Assembly (NCBI RefSeq): GCF_008973715.1
Contig: NZ_WBOL01000015.1
Location: 1 to 64,000 of the forward strand
Direction of reading: 5' to 3'
Length of the DNA stretch: 64,000 nt
Source: Nitrincola schmidtii
GTDB lineage: Bacteria > Pseudomonadota > Gammaproteobacteria > Pseudomonadales > Balneatricaceae
Shown here piece by piece: positions 10,650-19,793 of this stretch. Position numbers and translations under genes: made by a program. The stretch's first letter is position 1, and the number at the start of each line of letters is the position of its first letter. The notes under the pieces were generated by a model that worked only from the letters and a program-made list of their open reading frames with translations, made no database searches and was not told where the DNA came from.

Positions 10650-11501
10650 TCAGCAATCGCCAGCAGGTGGCGCAAGCCAGTAGAGTCGACGTTTTGCGCC
10701 GGCTCTCTGCGCCAGCAACTCAACTAACCAGGGTTCAGATAGATTGAGTGTTTCGTCAAGCTGCCAAGGGGGGTTAACAATCAGCATACCACTACCGTAC
10801 ATGCCCTGCTCTTGTGCGTCGCCAATCGTGAGTTCTGAGCACAACACGTTGGTAATCCCCGTGCATCGAATTTTCTCTAACATAAATTTCCATCGATCAG
10901 CGGACAACAATGGATACCAGACCGCAAAGCAACCATTTGGCCACCGCTTAACCGCTTTAGCGATAAACGAAGCGACCTGATCATATTCAGTTTTGACTTC
11001 ATAAGACGGGTCAACCAAAACCACGCCACGATTAGGCTTAGGTGGTAAAAGAGATAACACACCCTCGAAGCCATCACGATGGTGCACACCCACATTCAGG
11101 TGACCTGCAAATGCTTTTTTTAATTGCCGCGCTTCACCCGGATGAAGTTCCATTAAATGCAGTTGATCCGCCTCTCTCGATAGACCAGCCACTAAGGCTG
11201 GAGAGCCAGGGTAACGCTGCAAACTTGTCTCAGCGTTAATGGCACGAACCTGATCTACGTAATGTGCAACGGAGCTGGGCTGATTATAAGCCCGCCATAA
11301 ACGTGCAATACCCTCTTCAAACTCGGCTGTTTTCGTTGCCTCGTCGGAATCAAGTGCATAATACGCCTTGCCCGCATGTGTCTCTAAATAGCTCCAAGGC
11401 TTATTTTTTCGATTCAATGCCTCAATCAAACAGACTAAGATATGATGCTTATGGATATCAGCGAAATTTCCTGCATGAAAACCGTGTAAATAACTTAACA
11501 T
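10650..11501 (-). CDS. rlmJ: 23S rRNA (adenine2030-N6)-methyltransferase RlmJ
   Basis: SAM-dependent methyltransferase that modifies A2030 of 23S rRNA. The N-terminus MLSYLHGFHAGN and the catalytic motif (VLVDPSYE, in place of DPPY) are characteristic. About 283 residues, the family size. The ATG at 11501 lies 2 bases past the stop of the upstream GNAT gene, so translation is probably coupled. Confidence 0.93.
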   Translation of the reverse strand: MLSYLHGFHAGNFADIHKHHILVCLIEALNRKNKPWSYLETHAGKAYYALDSDEATKTAEFEEGIARLWRAYNQPSSVAHYVDQVRAINAETSLQRYPGSPALVAGLSREADQLHLMELHPGEARQLKKAFAGHLNVGVHHRDGFEGVLSLLPPKPNRGVVLVDPSYEVKTEYDQVASFIAKAVKRWPNGCFAVWYPLLSADRWKFMLEKIRCTGITNVLCSELTIGDAQEQGMYGSGMLIVNPPWQLDETLNLSEPWLVELLAQRAGAKRRLYWLAPPAGDC

Positions 11502-11503
11502 TC

Positions 11504-11998
11504 TCAACAATCCTGATACATGTAGGTGACTTGCCCACCATAAGCGGCAACTTTTTGCTGGCTCAATTTAATATCTAACACCTTAAAACCTAACTTTTTC
11601 CAATAACGCTCAGCATCACCGACTGCAGTTAGCGCCAACTTAAAAAAACCTAACTCTCTGGCGATTTTTTGATAGCCAGAAAACAACATCTGTCCAATAC
11701 CCTGTCCGGCCATCTTTGGTGAAATAGCCATATCATGCAGATACAAGCAATCTGCACCACAAGGAAGCTGGCAACTCGGATCATTCAATGAGGGCACCTG
11801 CGCAAATAGCCAGGGAATTGCAATAAGATAGCCTTGCACACCATCATCATTCACGACCACGAAACAGCTTGTTGGCGAAGCTGAACGTTTCGCCTCCAGT
11901 GCATCAATAGACTCAGGTTCAAGAACCTGTTGATAGCAAGCACACTGAACAGCCCACACCGCTGGCATATCTGAATAAAGCATCTGTCGAATTTTCAT
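11504..11998 (-). CDS. GNAT-family N-acetyltransferase
   Basis: Predicted acetyl-CoA-dependent acyltransferase of 164 residues. The acetyl-CoA loop is seen in ISPKMAGQGIGQMLF (Q/R-x-x-G-x-G/A type), and the C-terminal YWKKLGFKV segment is also typical. The substrate is unknown. It is the first gene of a two-gene unit with rlmJ. Confidence 0.82.
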   Translation of the reverse strand: MKIRQMLYSDMPAVWAVQCACYQQVLEPESIDALEAKRSASPTSCFVVVNDDGVQGYLIAIPWLFAQVPSLNDPSCQLPCGADCLYLHDMAISPKMAGQGIGQMLFSGYQKIARELGFFKLALTAVGDAERYWKKLGFKVLDIKLSQQKVAAYGGQVTYMYQDC

Positions 11999-12083
11999 GA
12001 CGCTAGTGTAATCAGATCATCTGAAAAAGTAACCCAGATGCAGTAGACTAAGATCCTTTAAGGTTATAGAAAACAGTGCTTAC

Positions 12084-12887
12084 ATGAGTGATCTCTCGAG
12101 TAGACTAAATCATATCGCCAATCAACTTTGGCAACTAGCGCCCGGTACTCGCACGCCAGTCGATCTGACTCAATTAAAACTTGTTGCCCACCGAGGTGCC
12201 CATGGCGATGGACCCAAAGGTTATCTACTGGAGAATACCTTAGCAGCCTTTGATCTCTGTTTAGAGCAGCAAATCTGGGGAGTTGAGTTAGATGTTCATC
12301 TAACCCAGGATCACCAACTGGTGGTGCATCATGATCCTCATTGTGGCCGACTGTTTCAACGCCCTGACTTGATCATCCAACACTGCACGGTTGAACAACT
12401 CAGGAGCGAAGTTCCAAAGATTCCATTACTATCAGAAGTGGTGGATCGCTATGGAAGGAAAATGCACCTGATGATTGAAATCAAATCTTCTTGGCGAAAT
12501 CAACCCATGCTAATAGATCAACTCATGCAGGAATTGTCATCGCTGACAGCAGAAAAAGATTATCACCTATTAAGCTTGGTGCCTGATTATTTAACAGGAT
12601 TTTCGGCTTTACCCACGAGTGCGCTGATGGATGTCGCTGAATTCAATACTGCTGATATCATCCACCAGACCCGTTGTTTAGGTCATGGTGCGGTTGCTGG
12701 TTCTTTTGCGTTACTCACGTCCAAACGTGTTAAAGAACTGCATGCAGCAGGAATCAAAGTAGGTACAGGAATGGTGGAGCACCCAGCGATCGTTAGAAGA
12801 GAGATGTTTCGTGGTATCGAATGGGTGTTTACCAACAACGCAGTTACGTTGATGAAAGCTTTAAAGGCACAAAACAACCATCGTTAA
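12084..12887 (+). CDS. Glycerophosphodiester phosphodiesterase family protein
   Basis: Metal-dependent TIM-barrel enzyme that hydrolyses glycerophosphodiesters to glycerol-3-phosphate and an alcohol. The catalytic signature is complete: AHRG, LLENT, VELDVHLT and VVHHD (residues ~32-93), with EIKSSW further on. No signal peptide, so probably the cytosolic type. 267 residues. Its stop codon overlaps that of the convergent MFS gene. Confidence 0.88.
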   Translation: MSDLSSRLNHIANQLWQLAPGTRTPVDLTQLKLVAHRGAHGDGPKGYLLENTLAAFDLCLEQQIWGVELDVHLTQDHQLVVHHDPHCGRLFQRPDLIIQHCTVEQLRSEVPKIPLLSEVVDRYGRKMHLMIEIKSSWRNQPMLIDQLMQELSSLTAEKDYHLLSLVPDYLTGFSALPTSALMDVAEFNTADIIHQTRCLGHGAVAGSFALLTSKRVKELHAAGIKVGTGMVEHPAIVRREMFRGIEWVFTNNAVTLMKALKAQNNHR

Positions 12888-14230
12888 GCACGACTTTCTA
12901 TCCAGTCTTCAGCAACCCTTTCGCCTCTGCGTTCATCCACCGGGATAACGGTTATAATGGCTAGAATAAACAGCACTAAACAGAACAAAATGGCGTCCGC
13001 TAATCCAAACGCCCACTGCAATAAGCCTAATCCAAAGATACCAAACACGGCTGCCAGCTTGGCTGACATGCCCCAAAAACCAAAAAACTCGGCCGCTTTA
13101 CTTCGAGGAGTTAACACCCCCACTAGCGCACGACCCGCTGATTGAGAAGCACCTAAACTCAACCCAGCCAAGACACCCGCCACTAAAAAAAGATACTGAG
13201 CTTGCCAGTCAACCGCAAAGAGTCGATGAGACAGCTGCGTTAATGCCGGTGTTTGCCAAATTGCTAAAATCGCAACCAGCCATAAACTTAAGGTAATGAT
13301 ATAAGTCGTTTTAGTCGACATCTTGGTTTGCAGCCAACCAAATCCGATTGCTCCCACTGCAGCGGTAATCTGCACCGTAATAAACATCAGCACACGAACA
13401 TTATCATCCCAACCAATCACTTGAGACCCATAAATAAATGAGAAAGCGATGATAATGTAGATGCCAGACATAGCAAAAAAGATCGATATTAATAGTCTGC
13501 GTAGATCTTGAAAATGATGCATCTCTTTCCACGTTTGCTGGATACGCTGAACACCCAACTGTAGCAACGGCAACTCTTTAGGACGAGACCGACGCTGACC
13601 ACGCTCCTTTAACCAAATAAAGGTAGGTATCGCAGCAAAGAGAAAAAAAGCCGCTGCAAAGGGCCCCACCCAACGAATAGTCTCATAATTATCGGCAGAG
13701 ACTTCTCCTAAAAAATAAAGCGTAAACGCCGTTGCGATAAGACCGCCGATATAACCTAATCCCCAACCTAGACCCGAAATCCAGCCTAAACTTTTTCGTG
13801 GACCCAGATCAGGCAAGAAACTGGCAATAAACCCTTCACCAATGGCATAGGCAAAGTTAGACAGAATAATCAGCAACATCGCCATAACAATCCAGCCCGG
13901 CTCGACAAAATACAGCAATGCCGTAGCCCCTACCGTTAAGCAATAACTAACCCACAAGAAACGCTTTCGACTGGCGGTATAGTCCATAATGGCACCACAC
14001 ACAGGATTCGCCACTACCACCATGAAGTAACTGACGGCTAACGCAATACTCCATAAAAGATTGCCCAACCGATAATCCGGCGCATCACCCACAATAATTC
14101 GCGTAAAGAGATCACCGTATATCACGGTAATAATCAGCAAGGTGTATGCTTGATTGGCGAAATCAAACATCGCCCAGCCAAATATTTCACGTTTAGGCGC
14201 CAGCGCTGCCATGTTGTGTGTGCTGTTCAA
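12884..14230 (-). CDS. MFS transporter, UMF1/Atg22-like family
   Basis: Inner-membrane carrier of about 12 hydrophobic helices, 448 residues. The N-terminal FGWAMFDFANQAYTLLI segment is the hallmark of UMF1/BtlA-type proteins. A basic loop (RGQRRSRPKE) separates the halves. Substrate unknown. It lies next to the serine hydrolase gene (2-base gap), so the two may share a transcript. Confidence 0.82.
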   Translation of the reverse strand: MNSTHNMAALAPKREIFGWAMFDFANQAYTLLIITVIYGDLFTRIIVGDAPDYRLGNLLWSIALAVSYFMVVVANPVCGAIMDYTASRKRFLWVSYCLTVGATALLYFVEPGWIVMAMLLIILSNFAYAIGEGFIASFLPDLGPRKSLGWISGLGWGLGYIGGLIATAFTLYFLGEVSADNYETIRWVGPFAAAFFLFAAIPTFIWLKERGQRRSRPKELPLLQLGVQRIQQTWKEMHHFQDLRRLLISIFFAMSGIYIIIAFSFIYGSQVIGWDDNVRVLMFITVQITAAVGAIGFGWLQTKMSTKTTYIITLSLWLVAILAIWQTPALTQLSHRLFAVDWQAQYLFLVAGVLAGLSLGASQSAGRALVGVLTPRSKAAEFFGFWGMSAKLAAVFGIFGLGLLQWAFGLADAILFCLVLFILAIITVIPVDERRGERVAEDWIESRA

Positions 14231-14232
14231 AT

Positions 14233-15540
14233 TTAAGGCCTGTTCATCAAGTAATTAGAAACTGCACCATAGGCAGGAATTGAGACGGGATCATTTGCCG
14301 CATTAGCCGCTACAGGATGACTGGCAAAACGAGCAATCACCACCTCTGCGGTAGGGTCGATATAGAGCGCCTGACCGTGGACACCTCGCGCCATAAAAGC
14401 ACCATGCTCATTATGGGTTACCCACCACATATTACGGTAGCTCCATCCTTCTAATAAAGAATAACCTGCTTTAGCAAATTTCTCTTTATCGCCACCAGAG
14501 CGAATATCAGCCACGACCTCTACCGGAATGATCTGCCGTCCATGGTAGTAGCCATGGTTACGAATCATTTCACCAAATCGAGCTAGATCACGTAATCCCA
14601 AATTAAGACCGCCACCAGCAAAGGGCGTTCCTATGGAATCAACGCTCATATAAGCATCCTGCTCGGCACCTAGCTTTTTCCAAATCCGATTGGAAAGAAG
14701 AGAGGCGACGTTTTCACCCGTCACTCGTGCTAGAACCCATCCTAGTGCATCGGTATTTGCAGTTCGATAGTGAAACGTATCACCATGATTGCCTTCGGAT
14801 TGAACCGTTTGTAGAAACTCATAATAACTTCTAGCTCCTTCATAATCTGCCGGCTTGGGCAATGGATTACCGGCAGCAGCATGGGCCCAAACTTCTGCAT
14901 TCGGATCACTATAATCTTCACTAAAACGAATACCCGTGGTCATATCCATCAATTGTCGAACGGTTGCACTACCAAAGGCAGAGGATGCCAGCTCAGGTAC
15001 GTAATCCGCGACACGCAAGGTTGGATCCAAAACACCTTCAGCAACCAACATGGCCGCTAAGGTCCCCGTAAAGGTTTTGGTCACTGACATAGCGCCATGC
15101 TGACCTTCAGGCTGCAACACTCCGAAATAACGTTCATACACCACTTCACCTTGATGCATCACTAAAATACCATCTGTGTAATTAAGGTGTAGTGACTCTT
15201 CCCAAGTGACAGGAGTATCAGCATTCAACGGTGTAAAGATTAATGCGTTTATCTCTTCGCTTAGTGTTCCATTAAGATAAGTGCTTAACGGTGACGCTTG
15301 ACCCAAACCACGAGACACATTGACAGTGGGCATTAACTGCCGAAAGTTAGAAACACTCCAACGCATAGCAGGAAAGGTAAAATAACTGCCATCTTCAAAA
15401 CGAATGGTTTTATCTGCTGGCGGTGGAGAACCAACCATCCATTGCAAAAGAGCAGGATCACTCTCTTTAGCATCGGGGAAGTCTGCAAACAAAGCAGATG
15501 AAAAAGTCATCACGAAAAAAAGAATAATCCTCTGCGGCAT
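14233..15540 (-). CDS. Secreted serine hydrolase, beta-lactamase (class C)-like
   Basis: Predicted periplasmic member of the serine beta-lactamase/penicillin-binding-like family (Pfam Beta-lactamase). The signal peptide (MPQRIILFFVMTFSSALFA) is followed by the nucleophile motif S-x-x-K in SVTKTF and a conserved tyrosine region (YRTANTD). About 435 residues. The start at 15540 gives a proper signal peptide; a longer reading to 15690 would run through the hairpin at 15646-15680. It is more likely an esterase or peptidase than a resistance enzyme. Confidence 0.78.
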   Translation of the reverse strand: MPQRIILFFVMTFSSALFADFPDAKESDPALLQWMVGSPPPADKTIRFEDGSYFTFPAMRWSVSNFRQLMPTVNVSRGLGQASPLSTYLNGTLSEEINALIFTPLNADTPVTWEESLHLNYTDGILVMHQGEVVYERYFGVLQPEGQHGAMSVTKTFTGTLAAMLVAEGVLDPTLRVADYVPELASSAFGSATVRQLMDMTTGIRFSEDYSDPNAEVWAHAAAGNPLPKPADYEGARSYYEFLQTVQSEGNHGDTFHYRTANTDALGWVLARVTGENVASLLSNRIWKKLGAEQDAYMSVDSIGTPFAGGGLNLGLRDLARFGEMIRNHGYYHGRQIIPVEVVADIRSGGDKEKFAKAGYSLLEGWSYRNMWWVTHNEHGAFMARGVHGQALYIDPTAEVVIARFASHPVAANAANDPVSIPAYGAVSNYLMNRP

Positions 15541-15636
15541 TATTCTTTTAAATGAAAATCGAGGTAACACCGAGAGAATGTTACAAACCATAGCCCAGCT
15601 CCTTGGTAAAAAGAATGACCTGAGTATAGCACTGAA

Positions 15637-15680
15637 AAATTTAACAGATGAGCTGGGCGAAAACCTCACCCAGCTCATCT
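15637..15680 (-). terminator. Intrinsic terminator after the DUF3541 lipoprotein gene
   Basis: A 12-bp perfect inverted repeat (AGATGAGCTGGG/CCCAGCTCATCT, 15646-15680) followed on the minus strand by an A/T-rich tract with five T residues. It sits between the lipoprotein gene and the serine hydrolase gene. Confidence 0.75.
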
Positions 15681-15723
15681 CTACTGACAAAGTTAAATCA
15701 GTCGGTTAGATCATTGATGTTTT

Positions 15724-16803
15724 TTAAAGGATACTTAAGGAATCCAGATCAAAATGAGGACCTACAAAAAGACGCTCAGGCCAGATCAATAGCATCACCG
15801 CTAAAACATTACGATGCTCTCCCTGCGCAAAGTCAGTTCTTCCCGTGGGCGAAGGAATCATTCGACTGACAGGATCATATGCAGCCACTAAACGCTGGCG
15901 TATCTGCTCTACAGCTGGATGATCAAGCTGACCGGTTAACGCTAAACTAATGCCCACTTCAGCAAGAATATCTTCCGTGGTGGTTTCTAATAAAATAGGA
16001 AGTTGTTCAATAAAATAATCAGTTATCCAAGCAAATGAGTCTTCAGGGAGGTGATCCTGATAATAACGACTAGCGGCTATCACAATATGTGTCAGGCCAT
16101 AAATTTTATTATGAAATTCTGAACGACTAAGAAGAGCGTCTCCTGATAACGGATAGATCTCTTGAAACCGCTGCATAAAGGCTTCTCGCAAATCCACCAC
16201 TCCTAGCTGGTACAAAAACCACACTTGATTGGCAGCTTGCGCGGCATAGTGTCGAATAGCGGCTTCATCCAGAAGAAAGCTTTCAAAATCAGCTTCTTTT
16301 AACACCTGTTTCAGCAAATCAACTTCATTTTCCGGTAATTGGCTTAGCAGTCCATAATACTCTAACTGCACTAACCGGAAGGCTAAGTCAGTATTGTATA
16401 ACATACTTGGATATCTACTGAATAAGATCGCACGTTGACGTTGCCGTTCAGTTCTCATGCTTCGCTGCTCTGTCATAAAACGATCTTGCATCGATACATA
16501 GTCAGCGTTAGACCTTAAACCTGTTACATCGCGATTAAATAGTCGCACTAAATGCGCTGCATGACGTTGCTGATACGGCAGAAAGGTTTCATCACCTGTC
16601 ACTCGATAAAGACGCTGGGCATAATGTCTTTGCAATGACATAGATAAGGTTTCCAACCCAGATTCGTAGTTAGCGCGAATCCCCTCAACGACCTGTTGTG
16701 AGGACGTGTAGATCTCGGTTTTTTGCGAACAGCCCTGCAACGCAAAAAGACACAGAAAAAGAAACCACAACACCGAAAACTGTTTTTTTGAAAGTTGCTG
16801 CAT
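15724..16803 (-). CDS. DUF3541-like lipoprotein of unknown function
   Basis: The N-terminus carries a lipoprotein signal peptide ending in the lipobox LQGC (Cys ~residue 25). The remaining ~335 residues are helix-rich and resemble the DUF3541 family of marine gammaproteobacteria (from memory). No catalytic motif is visible. 359 residues. It is the last conventional gene before the cassette array. Confidence 0.65.
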   Translation of the reverse strand: MQQLSKKQFSVLWFLFLCLFALQGCSQKTEIYTSSQQVVEGIRANYESGLETLSMSLQRHYAQRLYRVTGDETFLPYQQRHAAHLVRLFNRDVTGLRSNADYVSMQDRFMTEQRSMRTERQRQRAILFSRYPSMLYNTDLAFRLVQLEYYGLLSQLPENEVDLLKQVLKEADFESFLLDEAAIRHYAAQAANQVWFLYQLGVVDLREAFMQRFQEIYPLSGDALLSRSEFHNKIYGLTHIVIAASRYYQDHLPEDSFAWITDYFIEQLPILLETTTEDILAEVGISLALTGQLDHPAVEQIRQRLVAAYDPVSRMIPSPTGRTDFAQGEHRNVLAVMLLIWPERLFVGPHFDLDSLSIL

Positions 16804-17125
16804 GTTGATCTCTCTATGATCAGGATTGGCTTTTATTCACCTGATGACTGGGTTATGTCCTGTGCCAAGTATTCAGTGATGAGATTGAATCCTTGCGCAA
16901 CGCATCAAACATATCTTATACGGATAGCTTCGAATTTGCTTTCTTTGAAGTGAACTACTCACCGCTAAAGCGGTTGAGCTTCCAAACCAACAACCTTAGT
17001 CGCTAGTTTTTCTTTTTTGACGCTTCGCTGGTCACTAAGGAGCGATTGCTGCAGATTGTTATATGCCTTGCCTAGCAAAGCATATGCGCATAGACTATAC
17101 GCATTGTTCATATGGAGCAACCACC
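16804..17125. other. Gene-free left end of the integron array
   Basis: No convincing ORF. Positions ~16990-17071 contain a palindrome-rich stretch (CCTTAGTCGC ... CTAAGGAGCGA, then GTTATATGC at 17058) that resembles a degenerate attC and may be the array terminus. TATGCGCATA at 17083-17092 is a perfect palindrome just ahead of ccdA and could be its operator. Confidence 0.4.
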
Positions 17126-17371
17126 ATGAATTACGGATACAACACTCTAGCTCCCAAAAAACCAACTAATGTCAGTATAAACAGCGATTTACTTCAAAAA
17201 GCAAAAGACCTAAAGATAAATCTATCAGCAACTCTTGAACATGCCTTGGCTGAACAGCTGCGGAATGAACAACGCACCGAATGGCTCCGCGAAAACGCTG
17301 ACGCAATCCAAGCATACAATCAGTTCGTTGAAACAAACGGCACATTCAGCGATAGCGTTAGAAAGTTCTGA
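17126..17371 (+). CDS. ccdA: CcdA-family antitoxin
   Basis: Antitoxin and DNA-binding autorepressor of a type II module. 81 residues: an N-terminal ribbon-helix-helix (KKPTNVSINSDLLQKAKDL) and a C-terminal toxin-binding region (WLRENADAIQAYNQFVE) as in F-plasmid CcdA. The start at 17126 follows GGAG. Its stop overlaps the ccdB start by one base. It reads rightward, against most cassettes, and so needs its own promoter. Confidence 0.9.
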   Translation: MNYGYNTLAPKKPTNVSINSDLLQKAKDLKINLSATLEHALAEQLRNEQRTEWLRENADAIQAYNQFVETNGTFSDSVRKF

Positions 17372-17688
17372 TGGGCCAATTTTGCGTTTATATAAACCCA
17401 AACCCTGCGACTCGCGTCCAGTACCCTTATTTGCTGGACATACAAAGCGCTTTACTGAGTGAGTTGCGCACGACCATTGTTATACCGCTGACACCCTCCA
17501 AACTTGCCGCACCAATGAGAATGACTCGGCTAAACCCTACCTTTGATATTGACGGTAAAAGCTTTACTGTCATGACACAAGAGATTGCAGGTATAGATCG
17601 CAATCAGCTCGGTGCTCAAACGTATAACTTATCGTCGTATCGATCAGAAATAATCGCTGCACTCGATTTTATTCTCTCTGGGATATAA
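17371..17688 (+). CDS. ccdB: CcdB-family toxin (gyrase poison)
   Basis: Toxin of the CcdAB module; family members trap DNA gyrase on DNA. 105 residues, with CcdB landmarks YPYLLDIQS and TRLNPTFDIDG. The C-terminus ends in SGI where F-plasmid CcdB has WGI. As I recall, integron-borne Vibrio CcdB also lacks this tryptophan, so it need not be inactive. It overlaps ccdA by one base. Confidence 0.9.
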   Translation: MGQFCVYINPNPATRVQYPYLLDIQSALLSELRTTIVIPLTPSKLAAPMRMTRLNPTFDIDGKSFTVMTQEIAGIDRNQLGAQTYNLSSYRSEIIAALDFILSGI

Positions 17689-17756
17689 GCGGCGGTACGA
17701 ATTAAATATGAGACCAACCCCAGAATTATGCATATTATATTGAATGTAAATCCTAT

Positions 17757-17828
17757 GCTTAACGCCGCGCTCTGTGGAAATTTAGGAGCGCAATCGCGTA
17801 AATTTTCCGTAGCAGCGCATTGTTAGGC
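17757..17828 (-). other. attC recombination site
   Basis: Inverse core GCTTAAC (17757-17763) and core GTTAGGC (17822-17828) enclose an imperfect dyad (GGAAATTTAGGAGCG / CGCGTAAATTTTCC). It belongs to the oxidoreductase cassette to its right, whose stop codon lies in the core. Very similar to the sites at 18427 and 23064. Confidence 0.85.
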
Positions 17829-18401
17829 CAACGAGGCATGTCGCTTAACCTTCAGCAACCATTTGGCCCGCTGCGCCTCTGAAGTACCACGAACTGGGCC
17901 AAATGAAGTGATCTTAACTGGCTTGATGCCGCAGAACTCGAGAATAGTCTTTTTCATTTGATGATGCCCCGGCATGGTGTAGATGAACCTGTAATACCAT
18001 GGAGGGGTATCCATCGTAACGATGGCATGTGCGCTGCGACCTACCAGCAATCGATCCCACCATGGCGAATCCTTGCGGTACTTGAATGCATATCCCGGCA
18101 AGAAAATGCGATCAAACATTCCTTTAAGAATCGCTGGCATTGATCCCCACCAGATTGGGTAGACGAAAACCAGGTGCTGCGCCCAGCTGATTGATTCACG
18201 AATCTCGACAAGTGCAGGCTCCAACTCCTGCCGTTTGTTGTACCCGTGACGCAGCACGGGGTCAAACTCGACTTCTCCGAGTTTAAACAGCCTGACAGTA
18301 TGACCCGCTGCCCGCGCCGATGTAGCATACTCCTCCGCAATAGCATTGCAGAAACTCGATTCATCAGGATGGCCGAGAATAACTGTGATGTTCTTGGACA
18401 C
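17823..18401 (-). CDS. Flavodoxin-fold NAD(P)H oxidoreductase (quinone reductase-like)
   Basis: Predicted FMN/FAD-dependent reductase of the NQO1/MdaB/KefF family, moving two electrons from NAD(P)H to quinone-like acceptors. 192 residues: N-terminal VILGHPDESSFCNAI (phosphate loop), central VFVYPIWWGSMPAILKGMFDR and TMPGHHQMK all match the family. No signal peptide. The stop codon is supplied by the attC core at 17822-17828. A gene cassette reading leftward. Confidence 0.87.
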   Translation of the reverse strand: MSKNITVILGHPDESSFCNAIAEEYATSARAAGHTVRLFKLGEVEFDPVLRHGYNKRQELEPALVEIRESISWAQHLVFVYPIWWGSMPAILKGMFDRIFLPGYAFKYRKDSPWWDRLLVGRSAHAIVTMDTPPWYYRFIYTMPGHHQMKKTILEFCGIKPVKITSFGPVRGTSEAQRAKWLLKVKRHASLA

Positions 18402-18426
18402 AGTGAAGTTGCTCCCTATTATGTAT

Positions 18427-18498
18427 GCCTAACGCCTAGCTCACCGGAAAATTAGGAGCGCAGCGAGTAATGTATCCGCGTGCAGCAGCTGGTTAGGT
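18427..18498 (-). other. attC recombination site
   Basis: Inverse core GCCTAAC (18427-18433) and core GTTAGGT (18492-18498) with an inner dyad sharing AAATTAGGAGCGCA with the sites at 17757 and 23064. It follows the small membrane protein gene on its right. Confidence 0.85.
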
Positions 18499-18501
18499 GC
18501 A

Positions 18502-18903
18502 CTACGCCCAACCCCTTAGCCGAGCGGCAATGTACGGTGCAAGTGCCGTTGTCGCGAGAACAATAGGCCAGATGTTGCCATCTTTGAACGTATAGGCCTC
18601 AAGCAACTCGGGCCACGACTTGCCCTGCCAGAGCCCAAACGAAAACTCAAAAACGAGTGTAAGTGCGAGCCAGACCAGCCCAACGGCCCAGAGCTGAACG
18701 GGGAGGCTAATTTGTAGCCAAGGAAGCGATAAGTACGCCACGCCAATGATCAAGGTTGAAAGCAGCAACCCGCTAAGCACGAGTGCGGCAGGAGTTCCGA
18801 CCCCCGATATAAGTACAGACTCGCGCAGTGCTCCATTGGCAACGGCCAGTACAAGAATGCTAGCCCAAATCACCAATGCCTTTAAAGCGATTACCGTAAA
18901 CAT
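18502..18903 (-). CDS. Small membrane protein of unknown function
   Basis: 133 residues with four predicted membrane helices (about residues 4-24, 36-57, 66-88 and 111-128) and short loops. No family recognised. It is a single-gene cassette: the start lies 17 bases from the attC on the right and the stop 4 bases from the core on the left. Confidence 0.72.
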   Translation of the reverse strand: MFTVIALKALVIWASILVLAVANGALRESVLISGVGTPAALVLSGLLLSTLIIGVAYLSLPWLQISLPVQLWAVGLVWLALTLVFEFSFGLWQGKSWPELLEAYTFKDGNIWPIVLATTALAPYIAARLRGWA

Positions 18904-18919
18904 TGATTGTTCCTATAGT

Positions 18920-19024
18920 GCCTAATGCCGGTGTTCATTGGCAGCCTTGGCAGCGCGAAGCGGCGACAAGGCTGTCCGGTGGAGGGCCGCCAGGCCCGGA
19001 ACAAACTGGAACACTTGGTTAGGC
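18920..19024 (-). other. attC recombination site
   Basis: GCCTAAT (18920-18926, one mismatch to RYYYAAC) and GTTAGGC (19018-19024) bound a long G/C-rich dyad (GCCTTGGCAGCG / CGACAAGGC). At 105 bp it is the longest site here. Confidence 0.72.
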
Positions 19025-19029
19025 ATTTT

Positions 19030-19401
19030 TCAGTTCCTCGCACCGCAAGGAGTTGCTGGTAATTTGTCTGCCAGAGCTCGCTGCCATGCCGTTGCAACTT
19101 CCTGGGAACTGAATGTCCCTTTTAAGCTTCCACCAGAATTCGGCACCCACATTGTCGCCCTCAAAAACTCGCGACCACCGACAACAATGCGACTCAATCT
19201 ACCGCTGTTTGCTGCCGTGAACGTATCAAAACTCGCGGCACCAATTTCTGTTAACTTGACGAAAACAGGCCAGCCAAGATCTGTCTGTTCCCCTACTGCT
19301 GATTTCTGCACATAGGACGAGCACAGGTGAAACTCCAGATCAGTCTCTGCTACTGCAATGGCAGGAGTAGACAGCAAAAGAACAGCGATCCATTTAATCA
19401 T
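19030..19401 (-). CDS. Secreted protein resembling the SecDF P1-head domain
   Basis: 123 residues: a Sec signal peptide (MIKWIAVLLLSTPAIAVA) and then a compact domain. The run FVKLTEIGAASFDTFTAAN, a V-V-G-G-R strand turn, and GSLKGTFSSQEVATAWQRAL resemble the P1-head subdomain of SecD (x-L-T-x-x-G-A-x-x-F, and G-x-F-x-x-x-E-A). Two Cys could form a disulfide. It lacks all other SecD parts, so it is not a translocase subunit. Function unknown; the resemblance is from memory of the family. Confidence 0.6.
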   Translation of the reverse strand: MIKWIAVLLLSTPAIAVAETDLEFHLCSSYVQKSAVGEQTDLGWPVFVKLTEIGAASFDTFTAANSGRLSRIVVGGREFLRATMWVPNSGGSLKGTFSSQEVATAWQRALADKLPATPCGARN

Positions 19402-19408
19402 GACGATT

Positions 19409-19480
19409 GCCTAACACCCAGCGTAACCGGCGCCCAACGAAGCGCAGCGCAGTTGAGCATCCGAGTTGACGCTGTTGCTA
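19409..19480 (-). other. attC-like recombination site
   Basis: GCCTAAC (19409-19415) pairs with a degenerate core GTTGCTA (19474-19480). The inner part (CCAACGAAGCGCAGCG ... CATCCGAGTTGAC) resembles the sites at 19794 and 20490. Confidence 0.6.
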
Positions 19481-19489
19481 GAGCAGTTC

Positions 19490-19780
19490 CTATATCGCTG
19501 ACTCATAGCTGATCAACTCCATGTCAGCAGCCTGAGTACGCAGAGGGATAAGCTCCTGATAAGCCGCTGAGTTGTACCAGCTCTCTACGGAGTGAGGATC
19601 TGGAAAGCGAATAACAACCGCGTCTGTGTGATTGTGGCGTCCACTCAGTACGGCGATTTGTTTTCCCCGGAGCATTAACTCGGCGCCCCAAGGTGCTAGT
19701 GTAGCCGGCACTCGGTTTCGGTACTCAGCCCATTTTTCCACATCTTTCACGGTGATGTGACCAATAACGTATGCTGTCAT
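19490..19780 (-). CDS. DUF1330-family protein
   Basis: 96-residue dimeric alpha-beta barrel protein. The start MTAYVIGHITVKD, then YRNRVPATLAPWGAELMLRG and RFPDPHSVESWYNSAAYQELIPLR, are all typical of DUF1330. No catalytic role is established for the family. Single-gene cassette reading leftward. Confidence 0.88.
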   Translation of the reverse strand: MTAYVIGHITVKDVEKWAEYRNRVPATLAPWGAELMLRGKQIAVLSGRHNHTDAVVIRFPDPHSVESWYNSAAYQELIPLRTQAADMELISYESAI

Positions 19781-19793
19781 TTCTGTTTCCTTG

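Noticed and set aside
15404-15709. 101-codon plus-strand ORF
   Set aside because: It is antisense to the serine hydrolase start and runs through the terminator hairpin.
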